Source: Rhynchospora pubera (Eukaryota > Streptophyta > Magnoliopsida > Poales > Cyperaceae). From it: a stretch of DNA of 64,000 bases. The stretch covers positions 170,817,144 to 170,881,143 of the forward strand of contig CM051461.1 in NCBI GenBank assembly GCA_028095005.1, read 5' to 3'. The notes below the pieces were generated by a model. The model made no database searches. It had not been told where the DNA came from and saw only the letters and a list, made by a program, of their open reading frames with translations. Both the position numbers and the translations under genes were made by a program. This document shows, piece after piece, positions 35,946 through 45,486 of this stretch (positions within the stretch are counted from its first letter, which is position 1; each line of letters opens with the position of its first letter).

Positions 35946-36679
35946 TATGAATTTTGTGCTGTCTCTTCGCTTTCTCTTGTTAGTTGTTCGTCTCCATCAC
36001 TTGGTTTCCATTTTCGGTTCTGTGCATTTCAGTTCTCGCAGTTTCTCTTTCGAGGAGTAGCACTGCGATTGGTTGCAGTTCTCGCCTCGAGTGCTTTAAA
36101 ACCACAGACCAAGGCGCGTTGCCTAAACACGGTGTAGTTCGTTTATTACATTAGTGGGACCCATATTTCAGGTGATCGTAAAGTCATGTCTAGTGCTCCT
36201 TGTCCAGATGGATATTTGATTGTGTCGTGGGAAGGACAGAAGAAACTGTATCCGGATCTTATGTTACAAACTCAAAATAGAACTTACTGTTGTCTTGAAT
36301 TCGAAGCGAGTTCTTGCAAGCTTATGAAGCGAGTATGTGATTTTCTAGCACAGTTTTAGAGATAGAAGATCAAAGGACTCTGTGACTCAGTGACTCTTCG
36401 AGTACAAGTATCAATATACTATCTCCACTATTACTTTCTACGGAATAAATTAACGCATGATGTGGCACTATAGGATTGGAGAAATTGTAAACCAAGCCAA
36501 TCAAATGGTAACTTGTAAATCATCACGGATAGATGTGTTGAGGGCTGCCATTTTACAGCACATTTTTGTCTCTATAGAGTAAATACAACAAGGGAATGTA
36601 TGGAGACCGGTTTTCGCCCGGTAATTTTTGGATAAATGAACCGTGCAATTTAGGAGTGCGACAAAATTTTCAAAAGGCG
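35946..36679. other. Intergenic, promoter side of the CCCH gene
   Basis: No gene recognised. It separates the CCCH gene's 5' end from the transposon at about 36.7 kb. Confidence 0.4.
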
Positions 36680-36844
36680 AAAAAAAGAAATTGTTTATTT
36701 ATCAACGCTTGAGAAAATTTACAGAAATTAATTAATATAAAAATTTATACACAAAAAATTTTAATATACAGAATTATTTATTTTTTTTTTAATAAGAAGA
36801 AAGTTCCAACGCGTTTCAGAAGCGAGCATTCGAATTCCCCTCCG

Positions 36845-37007
36845 TACGCGTTTATAAAACGCGCTCCAGCCCTCCGAACGCGTTTTATAAACGCGTACGA
36901 GGGAGAGATAAGTTCACCCCTTCAGTTACGCCTTTTGAGGAGCTGACACCTTCGTACGCGTTTATAAAACGCGTTCGGAGCCCTGGAGCGCGTTTTATAA
37001 ACGCGTA
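36845..37007. repeat. Left TIR: two head-to-head pairs of a 19-nt unit
   Basis: TACGCGTTTATAAAACGCG at 36845-36863 and 36955-36973. Its reverse complement lies at 36879-36897 and 36989-37007. The spacer is 15 nt in both pairs. These are probably binding sites for an element-encoded protein. Confidence 0.9.
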
Positions 37008-37078
37008 GGAAGGTGGTAATTTTTCGAAAACCAGTTCTGACCGTTTTATTTTCTTTCTTCGTCGCTTCAGTCAGTCCA

Positions 37079-37249
37079 GAGAAAGAGAAAAAGAAAAAAA
37101 GAGAGAAGAGAAGAGAAGGGAGAAGAGAAGAGAAGGGAGAAGAGAAGGAAGAAGAGAGAAGAGAAGGGAGAAGAGAGAAGAGAAGGAAGAAGAAAAGAAG
37201 AGAAAGAAAGTTGCGGCCGGAGAAAGAGAGAAGAGAAGGGAGAAAAGAG
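37079..37249 (+). repeat. Polypurine GAGAAGAGAAGG tract
   Basis: About 170 bp of nearly pure G/A built from irregular GAGAAG, GGGAGAAG and GGAAGAAGA words, just inside the left TIR. It probably lies in the leader of the plus-strand transcript. Open frames on both strands here are composition artefacts. Confidence 0.8.
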
Positions 37250-37339
37250 GTTGCCGTGCGAAGGTGGTTGCCGTGCGAAGAGAAGAGGAGTTCGAAAGAC
37301 AACGTACGCCGATATCGAGGTTTTGATTTTGCATTTACT

Positions 37340-37860
37340 GAAAATTATGGATATTATTGAAATTGTGGAAATTAGTGGATTATTATTGTGGATTATTATT
37401 GAAATTTGTATGGAAATTGTGGAAATTGTATGGATGATTATGGAAATTTTGGAAATTGTGGAAATTTGTTATGGAAATTATTGAAATTGTATGGATGATT
37501 ATGGAAATTGTGCATTTACCTATTTGTATGGATTATTATGGAAATTGTGGAAATTGTGGAAATTTGTATGGAAATTTGTATGGAATTTGTATGGAAATTG
37601 GACATTTTAATAAAGTGAGTACACAATTTCCATAATTAACATAAATTGTATGGAATTATTGGAAATATTATTGGACATTTTAGTAAAATGTTCATGGAAT
37701 TTTTACGGAATTTAGTGGAATTTGTATGGAAATTGTGTAGGAATTTATTATCAAATTACTGTAATTCGTATGCAAATTGAATGGAAATTAGTCGAAATTT
37801 TAGTAAATTGTATGGAATTAGTGGAAATTGTATGCAAAAGTAATTATTGTAAAAATGTCA
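37340..37860 (+). repeat. Degenerate short repeat of GGAAATTGT / ATGGAAATT words
   Basis: GGAAATT or close variants recur every 9-20 bp for about 500 bp with no fixed period. It lies between the GA tract and the first coding exon, so it behaves like an expanded leader or intron. Confidence 0.8.
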
Positions 37861-37968
37861 ATTATATAGAAAAAAAATTTTGGTTTTGTTCGTTTTTTGT
37901 CCAATTAGCTAAAAAAATATTAAATTAATTTTTGTTTTAAATTGTTGTTCTTATATTATTTGAATCAG

Positions 37969-38196
37969 ATGAGTTCAGCAGAAGATGAGGTTGGTCCTTC
38001 TGGTGCTTCACCACCTCCCACCGAAGCACCCCCCACCGAAGCAGCCTCCACCCAGCGACCAAAAAGACGTAGGCGTCGCGCAGCCCGTCCGAGCGCGCAA
38101 AATGTCATTCCACCTGTGCAACCGGCCAACGCAGAAAACCAACAGGTTTTGTTCGTTACGGATAACGACCATCTCGTTGGTTTGTCTTTTGAGGAG
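37969..38196 (+). CDS. Transposon plus-strand gene, first coding exon (76 codons)
   Basis: The frame opens with ATG directly after a splice-acceptor-like TTTGAATCAG and ends at GAGGAG before GTAATAG, a donor in phase 0. The peptide is acidic at first (MSSAEDEVGPSG), then Pro/Thr-rich with two PPTEA repeats. It then has a basic patch (KRRRRRAARP) resembling a nuclear localisation signal, and ends in VTDNDHLVGLSFEE. It resembles the disordered N-terminus of a transposase or transposon regulator, but no catalytic domain is present. The next exon cannot be joined in phase (see 38348-38707), so central exons may be deleted. Confidence 0.5.
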
Positions 38197-38347
38197 GTAA
38201 TAGATTTTTTTATGTTAATTTATATTTTTTGATTTAATAATTTAGATTTCTTAATATACTTATAAATTGTATATTAAATGTTTATTATAATTTGTAGTAA
38301 AAAATTAATCGAAAATGCTTATTATAAATTCAACATGTTTATTATAA

Positions 38348-38707
38348 ATTCCCCCATTTACTGTACCGTCAGTGCCTACGCCTTCTTCTATTCCATCATT
38401 TGGCACTCCGTCTGGTAGTATGGGAGGGACAGACTCGTTCAGCACATTGCTACGGACGGCCGGAGATGAGGAGGGTGATTATGTCCCTATAGCGACTCCT
38501 CAGGAGGCTGGGCAGCCTGTTGAGTTTGGGCCCATACAGCAGGAGGCTCAGCAGGACCAGCAGGAGGACCTCCAGGAGGAGGACGATGGGGATACAGAGT
38601 CCACTGACTCAGGAGACGTTACTGCCCCGGCTGGACGAGATAGGCGTGCGGTGAAGGTGATTGACAGATTTTCACCTTCGGGACCTAGGAGGAGGCGGCG
38701 GCATTAG
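38348..38707 (+). pseudogene. Transposon plus-strand gene, C-terminal fragment
   Basis: An open frame without a good ATG runs to a TAG at 38705-38707. It is Ser/Pro-rich at the start (VPTPSSIPSF), then strongly acidic and Gln-rich (about 38520-38620). It ends in a basic tail (DRRAVKVIDRFSPSGPRRRRRH). A candidate acceptor CCGTCAG lies at 38366-38372, but it leaves the frame in phase 1 while the upstream exon donor at 38197 is phase 0. Together with the missing catalytic core, this suggests an internal deletion. Composition differs sharply from the AT-rich DNA around it. Confidence 0.45.
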
Positions 38708-39186
38708 TTATGATGATGGACTGATTTTATTGCTGATGATGACAGTTTTTTTTTATGGACTTGTGTATTACTGATGTTGATTTTATTTTTCGTTTATGGA
38801 CTTGTGATTGACTTGTGTATTACTGATGTTGATTGACTATTTTTCGTTTATGACTTGTGATTGACTTGTGTATTTATTGGATTGTTTATTATGACTTGTG
38901 ATGATTGACTTGTGTATTATTATGACTTGAAAATTCGGAGTGCAAAGCACTACTTGAAACATAAACGTTTATGTATTGAAACGCCAATAAATGAAATACT
39001 CCAAACAACAACTTTTATCCATTAAACGTCAACACATTAAAACCACAACTTTTAGTGCAAAGCACTACAAAAAATAGAGGAAATAAAAGACAACCATAAA
39101 AATAAAACATTGCATTAACAATTCCAACTAAATTACATTAACAACCATAATAATAAAACACATAAATATTACAATGATATAAATAT
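38708..39186. other. Shared 3' region between convergent transposon genes
   Basis: GACTTGTG(A)TTGACTTGTGTATTA and TGATGTTGATT words repeat between 38755 and 38925. The rest is AT-rich. It likely holds both 3' UTRs. Confidence 0.5.
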
Positions 39187-40137
39187 TTAGAGATTTTGAC
39201 TATCTACATGTTGTAGAATTTCATCCCACCATGGTTGCTCATCTTCATCATTCGGTTGTTGTTGATTACTCGCACCAGTGTTGTCAGCGAACTGAGCGAC
39301 TTCGTTCCAAAAAGCAGCATCATCTTCTTGTTGATTACTCGGAACACTGTTGTCAACGAATTGAGCGGCTTCGTTCCAAAAAGCCGCTTCGGTTTCTTCT
39401 TTTTCTATATCTGCCATTCGGCTTGCCGCAATTTGTCGAAGTTCATCCCTCTTATTCATTTCTCTCAATTTTTGCTCTGATTTTTTGAGCCTTTTTTTCC
39501 TTGCCTCTTCTTCCCTAATTTTTTGTTTACGATCCATTTCTTCATTTCTTTCTTTAATAATCCTCTGCGTCTCTATGTCCCGAGCTCTTTGTTCATTCTC
39601 GTCGTGACGTTTGTGCTCATGGTAGTGGTCACGCAATATGTTTTCTTTGTAATTGAAAACTTGAGCACACCTTGTACAGGTCACTGTGTGGTCTCCATTA
39701 AAATTGTATATTTTCTCGTAAACAGTCCAGTGAGTTGGTTCAGACGAGAGGTAGGGTTTCGGTTGTTGTTGGGGGATGGGTTGAGGTTCTGTGTAATATT
39801 TTTTGTACCAGTCATATCGCCTTTGTCGGTTCAGATTCTTTTCGTGTTCCCGCCATCGCCGCTCCTGGTACTCCTTCTGTTCTCTTTCCGGCCCACCATT
39901 AATGTGCCATTGGTAGTGTATTTTTAACTCGAGCACGTCTCCCTCTTCAGTCGTGTCTTCATGGATGTTGTATTTCAAAATGCGATAACAAGAGCGACAA
40001 ATTGCCTCGTATTCTCCGTTTTCTGGTTGATTTCTATTGGCAGGGTAATGGTAGAAAGTTGGCCAATACTCAATGCGGGTTGCTCTTCGATAGTCTGGAA
40101 CATCATTATTTGAGTTAGAGCTATTTCCTTTGTCCAT
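39187..40137 (-). CDS. Transposon-encoded 316-aa protein: two C2H2-like fingers, coiled coil, Trp-rich repeats
   Basis: A single-exon open frame of 317 codons. Finger 1 is C47-x2-C50-x23-H74-x3-H78; finger 2 is C154-x2-C157-x13-H171-x3-H175. Spacing is BED/C2H2-like, so DNA binding is likely. Between them lie an Arg/Glu/Tyr-rich stretch and a Pro/Gln linker. Residues 180-250 are almost all K, R, E, Q and predicted coiled coil. The C-terminus carries repeats (E/D)AAFWNE(A/V)AQF at 251-260 and 274-283, and a diverged third, QPWWDEILQHVD, at 301-312. The start at 40137 lies about 180 bp inside the right TIR, with a TATA-like TTTATAAAAG at 40203-40214. I do not recognise the family. A role in binding the paired TIR units is inference. 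It is intact, unlike the opposing gene. Confidence 0.72.
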   Translation of the reverse strand: MDKGNSSNSNNDVPDYRRATRIEYWPTFYHYPANRNQPENGEYEAICRSCYRILKYNIHEDTTEEGDVLELKIHYQWHINGGPEREQKEYQERRWREHEKNLNRQRRYDWYKKYYTEPQPIPQQQPKPYLSSEPTHWTVYEKIYNFNGDHTVTCTRCAQVFNYKENILRDHYHEHKRHDENEQRARDIETQRIIKERNEEMDRKQKIREEEARKKRLKKSEQKLREMNKRDELRQIAASRMADIEKEETEAAFWNEAAQFVDNSVPSNQQEDDAAFWNEVAQFADNTGASNQQQPNDEDEQPWWDEILQHVDSQNL

Positions 40138-40202
40138 TGTACTGAAGGTTTTAACAAGAAGGAGGTAGTGGGTGTTTGTGCATTCTAATTCAACAATGAC
40201 TG

Positions 40203-40214
40203 CTTTTATAAATA
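40203..40214 (-). promoter_or_regulatory. TATA-like box for the 316-aa transposon gene
   Basis: The minus strand reads ATTTATAAAAGC about 70 bp upstream of the ATG at 40137 and about 105 bp inside the right TIR, which suits a promoter supplied by the element's end. Confidence 0.45.
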
Positions 40215-40326
40215 ATTTCAGCAGTTCAAAAATGATATTGTAAAATCAAATCTTGTCATGTCTTTTGCAGTCTTTATCAGAGCATGCTTGTACTTTTTTT
40301 CCTAAAAATTAAATAATATACCTTCG

Positions 40327-40478
40327 AACGCGTTTATAAAGTGCGCTCTAGGGCTTCCAACGCGTTTTATAAACGCGTACGAAGCTCTGACAAACGAGAG
40401 GAAAGTGGACAGCATCTCCCCTTCGTACGCGTTTATAAAACGCGTTGGGAGGGTTGGAGCGCGTTTTATAAACGCGTA
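40327..40478. repeat. Right TIR: two head-to-head pairs of the 19-nt unit
   Basis: Forward units are 40327-40345 (three changes) and 40426-40444; reverse-complement units are 40361-40379 and 40460-40478. Each pair again has a 15-nt spacer. The pairs are 46 nt apart here, against 57 nt in the left TIR. Confidence 0.9.
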
Positions 40479-40620
40479 CGGAGGGGAATTCAAATACTCG
40501 CTTCTGAAACGCGTTCGAACTTTCTTCTTATTAAAAAAAAAATAAAATAATTCTGTATATTAAAATTTTTTGGGTCGAAATTTTTATATTAATTAATTTC
40601 GGGAAAATTTATGAACAGAA

Positions 40621-41542
40621 TATAAAAGTATTTCGCAAGTGTCTTTAGCATTCTAATAATATTGCATGAGAAGGGGTTTTTTTTTTCTTTTTTTGGTAAT
40701 GAGCCCGTGGGCATGAGAAGGGTTGTTATGGTATTGCGCAATTGTGCTACACAAGTCTATAATCTATAATCTATAATATTGATTAAGTCGCGATATTTTT
40801 CTCTATTTTTGACCGTTATTTTATATGATCAAAAATAGTTTTTTTGTTATTTTATAATTTAAATTATTTTTATTTTTTGTATTTTCTATAAAAATAGTTT
40901 TTTTTGTTAAATATATTAAAAACAGTCATAGCAATCATCATTTAATTTAGGAATTAAATATATTTAGAAATCTAAAATAGTTCACGCATAATTATTGTCA
41001 TCTAAAAAAACATAGCACAGAAGTTGCAACTGTCATGTTTAGTATACATAATTTTTTAATAAAAAATAATAGGTTACTTTTTCGGAAATTTTATTAAAAG
41101 TCACTTTGAAAAGTCCCATTGAGTAAGATATTTACTGAAGAATTTTCCATCAAGAGTAAAAAAATGATAGAACAAGCAAGTACAAAATTTAGTCATTGGA
41201 ATTTGTCATCAATTAATAATAGTGCGGAGATCAATAATCAAGGTCACATATAATGTCTGACAATAAATTATTGTGAGAACAAATATTAACGTTAAGAACT
41301 ATATGCAGTTGCTAACATCATTCTTACCGTAATTATAAGAACAATAAATTATCTTTTGTTACTAATCAAATTATATTAATTAGTTCAGTCACTTGATTTA
41401 CATTGCTGTAATATTATAATAACAATATTGTCATCAAGTTTGCAAATAAATTTATGTGGAATTATAGTATACAAAAATTATTTCGTGAACTTCTAGATCC
41501 AATCACTTAATTTAGTTTGTTACATAATTTTCTCTAAGATAT
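40621..41542. other. Intergenic, nothing recognised
   Basis: Very AT-rich, no exon-like frame. Confidence 0.4.
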
Positions 41543-41556
41543 GAATTCCACAAGTT

Positions 41557-41686
41557 TTTTTAAGAAAGAGGAAGGTCTTTGTCATCTAACTTTTTTTTTT
41601 TTTGAAATTAAAGGTGCGGGACTTGAACCCTTGGCCTCATGGAGGCCAGTCTAGTGCTCTTACCACTGAGCTACTAGGCCACATGC
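41557..41686 (-). mobile_element. tRNA-derived SINE, 130 bp, 14-bp TSD
   Basis: On the minus strand the element starts GCATGTGGCCTAGTAGCTCAG. It has a pol III A box (TAGCTCAGTGG, 41664-41674) and B box (GGGTTCAAGTCCC, 41618-41630), then an A13-14 run near 41591-41603 and a short tail. Direct repeats GAATTCCACAAGTT lie at 41543-41556 and 41687-41700. The 3' side cannot pair with GGCCTAG as an acceptor stem, so this is not a working tRNA. A short tRNA-headed, A-tailed unit with a long target duplication is a SINE. Confidence 0.88.
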
Positions 41687-41700
41687 GAATTCCACAAGTT

Positions 41701-42079
41701 AAATCAGAACTTTTACATGGGAGTGATATACGCACAATACATGCGTGTATAAGGGTACTACAGCATGTGTATTTTGTTCTATAATTAATCGAAAAAAGCT
41801 CCATATGGTGGTAATCTTTTGAAAAAAAATATATATATATATATATAATATAATAACTTGCTAATTATTCAATATATTAGACTAACGGTTTAAACTTTAT
41901 ACAATAGACCAAGTCCATCATAGATATTTTTTCCATCCGCGCGCTCTTGCTCTACTACTCTTTTTCTTTGACTGGTAGCTGAGCATTCCATTTCTCCAAA
42001 TTTCTAGCGATTTCTCATCTGATTTAATTTCTCCAAGGGAAAAGAAGCCCAATTTTTTTTTCCCTCTTCGCAAATTACA
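41701..42079. other. Promoter and leader side of the coiled-coil gene
   Basis: Includes a (TA)n run at 41829-41848. Pyrimidine-rich sequence just before the ATG at 42080 (TTTTTTTTCCCTCTTCGC) fits a plant leader. Confidence 0.4.
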
Positions 42080-44214
42080 ATGGGGGAGCAATTCAACGAG
42101 CAATCTTACCATTTATCAGACTCTGAGTTCAAAGAGAACGAAGATAGGAATTTAACTGAGATTGAGGTATGTCATGCTACAATTTTTTCTTTGATTGAGG
42201 AGAGGATCAAGCGTGATGTGGTCTTATCTTGCATTGTTGATTCGATTCGATTAACACAAAAGATGCTATGTCAAATCGGGTGCCAAATGCATGAGCAATT
42301 CCAAGAATTTGAACTGGTTGAGTCGAATTTAGAGGATTTGTCAGATGAATTGGTTATAGAAACGGGTTCAATTTGTAAAATTGTGAATTTGCTCGAATCA
42401 AGTTTTAGAGAGTATGAGCAGATGAGGAAAAAGGAGAAAAGAGAGCTTGAGAGTAGTATTCTCAGTTTAACAGAAGAGAATAGAGATATTAGTGGATTGT
42501 TGAAAATTGCTATTATGGAGAAAGAGGCAATGGAGAAGAGATCTAAAGGTAACAATGGAGATAATAGGAGAGCAGCAATTTTTCAAATGGCTGAGAAAGG
42601 ATTGCAAAAGGTAGGATTTGGGTTTGTTATGGGAGTTCTAAGTGGGGATAATAATCAAGCAGAATCAGTTCCAAGCTGTAGTTCGAGCACGAAATCCGAC
42701 GCGAGTGATGGCGAAGAAGAGGTCGTCAGTCTGGTAAAAATTATGCATTATCTTTTTAGAGAGACAAAATGCGCTTGGAGTTATCTAAAGTTTGGTACCT
42801 AATCATGGTTTGGTAAATTTTCAAAAATACTACATCTAGGTGGTAACTGTGGAAAATATAATGAAGAATCTTCGGACTGAGATAAATGATCTGAGGAGAT
42901 CGCTAGATGAATCTAGGTACTATTTATAAGCAATTTAATTTTTCTTTGTTAATGTTTTACAAACCATTACAAGGTACAAAACATTTTTTTATGGGCCCTT
43001 CGGCGTACTAATTAATAAGTTGTCGATCAAACATAATACAATTTGTGTTATTAAATATTGGATTAAGAATTATTTAATTCAACCAAATAAAGAATACAAA
43101 TGATTTGATTTACAGTATAATGTTTTAAATTTATCGATTAATTGACATAATATAACAATACATACATTATACCTACGAGGATGGATTTCAAATTTAAAAA
43201 TTAAAATAAATTAATGATTATTGTCAAAATGATCAAGTGTACCTTTACAGAGGTTTCTACTTTGATTGACTTACAAACTGATTTTGATTAGGTTAAATTG
43301 TGAAGAACTGCAAACACTTGCTGATGATCAAGCTGAAAAACTAGAGAAGAATAAGCAATATATAAAAGATCTGGAAGAAAGAGAAGCTCTGCTGTCAAAC
43401 AGTGTACACATTTTCTTTTCTTGTCCTTGAAATTGTTACTTCAAAAGAATTTGAACTAATATAGTTTTACCATGAACTTGAAAGGTGGATGAGCTCACTA
43501 GGGAGATTACAATAGCAGGAGAAGAGATTGCAAGGTGGAGAGAAGCATGTGAGTTAGAGGTGGAAGCTGGAAAATCTTCAATTAAAGAACTCGAAAAAGA
43601 GGTAATCTGCACTTACAAAAAAAAAAAAAACAAAATAAAAGAGAAGATAAACTGGTGATCAAATTAATAGTCAAATCAAGAAAATGATATAAGACGTTAA
43701 CAGGCAATCAAATTGACAGTCGAATTAATACTGTGAATGTAGTGAGTAGTACAATGCTAGATCACCTTGGTATGCTACTAAATCTTGCTTAATTGTAAAT
43801 AAAAGAGTTTAGCTTATATCATACAATGTACAGATTTTGCAACTCAAAGAAGAGCTCCAGAGAACAAAATCTGCATTGGAAACATCAAACAACAAACTAC
43901 AACTGAAGGAAAGGCTAGCCACCACAGCAATGGCTGCACAAGCAGCTGCTGAGACCTGCCTCAGGCTGGCTGACAGCAGATCGGCCGGTCTGAGGGATCG
44001 AATAGAGGAACTGACAAGAGAACTAGAAGGGGAAGAAGGAGGTAATTTCAGGAGGGAGAGAAGACGTGGGGCCCACAGGAGAGTCAGGCATGTATGTTGG
44101 CCGTGGCAGGGTCTCGGATTCTCCCCTGCAGCTAGTCGTGTTAGGAATTGGCATCCAATTGGCAATAGAAGATCAGTACCGGAGATGGAGGCACTATTAC
44201 GGATCAGAATCTGA
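42080..44214 (+). CDS. Coiled-coil protein similar to Arabidopsis At3g49055
   Basis: Five exons: 42080-42733, 42840-42916, 43292-43403, 43485-43601, 43834-44214. Phases agree, 1341 nt, 446 aa. Residues 1-220 are acidic, with heptad-like stretches (SNLEDLSDELVIETGS, EYEQMRKKEKRELESS). They include a GLQKVGFGFVMGVLSGD segment, then a Ser/Asp/Glu-rich hinge (SCSSSTKSDASDGEEE). Exons 2-5 are almost continuous coiled coil, ending in an Ala-rich stretch (TTAMAAQAAAETCLRLAD) and RDRIEELTRELEGEEGG. A basic tail (RRERRRGAHRRVR) follows. No signal peptide, membrane segment or enzyme motif is seen. The resemblance to the plant family known by the Arabidopsis locus At3g49055 is from memory and biochemical function is not established. 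The ATG chosen is the first in frame. Confidence 0.85.
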
Positions 44215-45486
44215 ATAAATTTGTACTTTTCTAGTGTAAAATCTGAGAAATGTATGTATATAAATAAGAAGGAGCACTGAGGAAACATTTTTTCATTACT
44301 CTAAACAAAAGGAGGTTTGTTCCGAATGATATTCTTTTTCAATTATACATTACGGTTCTCCTATTTTAAATTTTTAATTGATGGTATATTGAAAATACCA
44401 GAATAATTTGAACCAAGTCTTTTCTGCATCGTACATAGCTCCATCTCTCCACTCTCCAGCCTGCACAAAGCCCAATCACCTCAAAACAATTTGTCAATAT
44501 TTCACTTTATTTTTCTCCAAGTCCCAACAAAAATGCCAATTGGCTGTTAATTACATGAAAATACGTCATAGTTATACATTCTATATACATTATATGATTA
44601 TAATGAAGAAAGTATTTTGCTATGTAGTCCTAGAAAAACAGCTGCCCATTTAACAGGTTTAGCACTGGTTAGTTAACTTTTTTGGACGGTGCATATATTC
44701 TTTTCTTTGGTTCCTCAGATTGCATAACTTTGTTGCAGTAATAATGTTATATCGCCCAACCAATTTTGAGGAAAGTTCGATTTTGAAACGAAACTGTAGC
44801 ATTTGGTTCAACAAAAATCTTTGAACTTTTTTGTACAATCAAACTTCTCAACAACAGCATATAGCTCAAACAAGCTCTTGAACATTTTCGCAATTTATTT
44901 AACTCTTTAAAGTTTGTTTTTGTTCAACTTGGTCTTCTAGTTAACTAGACAACAATAACAGCAGTAATACATTTATATCTAAAAATAGCTTGTTAGCTCT
45001 AGAAACCAAACCGAATTGGCCAAATATGCGCACTCTCCATTGCATGAAGCATCAGCCTCTCCATTTTAAATTTCATAATACGCATACAGTTCCATCGAGG
45101 AGTTAAAACTACATACATGGGAGAAGAAGATTAGAGGAGTATGCTATAAGCTCTTTAGCAACCCTCCTCTTTTATTGGTCGTCTCCATTTTAATATGAAA
45201 TGAAGAAACATCTAGCTTTTCATTATTATGAATAACAATCTCTGACAAAGAGTACCATTGCTATATTTGACTGGCATTCTTAGCTTTATTATCTATCATT
45301 GCTCATTAACCAAAACCAAGGACGTTTCTAACTAACACATTAGATCCAATCTGCCCCTTAGATTTCAAACAAAAGCACCTACCTTTTTTAAACCATGCTT
45401 TTCTCTATATATATATGTGTGAATGTAGATAATACAAAACCAGTAATTATATCCTCAGATTTTCGACTCCAACCCTAATCATAAAA
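44215..45486. other. Intergenic; TATA-like element before the small secreted-protein gene
   Basis: No gene recognised. TCTATATATATATG at about 45405-45418 lies about 70-80 bp upstream of the ATG at 45487 and is a plausible TATA box. Confidence 0.45.

Larger units (their letters stand above)
36700..40620. mobile_element. ~3.9 kb DNA transposon with ~300 bp TIRs and convergent coding regions
   Basis: The left TIR (about 36712-37014) and right TIR (about 40320-40612) are reverse complements over nearly their whole length. Shared blocks, read from the outside, are GAAATTAATTAATATAAAAA, TTTTAATATACAGAATTATT, AATAAGAAGAAAGTTC, ACGCGTTTCAGAAGCGAG and GAATTCCCCTCCGTACGCG. Inside are a plus-strand coding region reading inward from the left TIR and a minus-strand gene reading inward from the right TIR. 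Convergent genes driven from long TIRs recall maize MuDR, but no MULE, hAT, CACTA or Harbinger transposase is seen, so superfamily is unassigned. Extreme ends and the target duplication could not be fixed because the outermost 30 bp diverge. Confidence 0.82.

Noticed and set aside
36922..37360. Ser/Leu/Phe-rich and Lys/Glu-rich frames over the purine tract
   Set aside because: They come from GA/CT composition and from the TIR units.
37340..37860. CRISPR-like or regular tandem array
   Set aside because: Repeat words are short, of uneven spacing and without unique spacers; it is a plant low-complexity region.
40302..40550. Frames with repeated FI(K/N)A(Y/F)-type words
   Set aside because: Produced by the palindromic 19-nt units of the right TIR, not a coding repeat.
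41602..41690. tRNA gene on the minus strand
   Set aside because: Good A and B boxes, but the 3' half cannot form an acceptor stem with GGCCTAG and there is no sound anticodon arm. The A-run and 14-bp direct repeats make it a SINE.
42271..44288. Minus-strand frames over the coiled-coil gene
   Set aside because: Shadows of exons 1 and 5; the plus-strand gene has matching splice phases over five exons.
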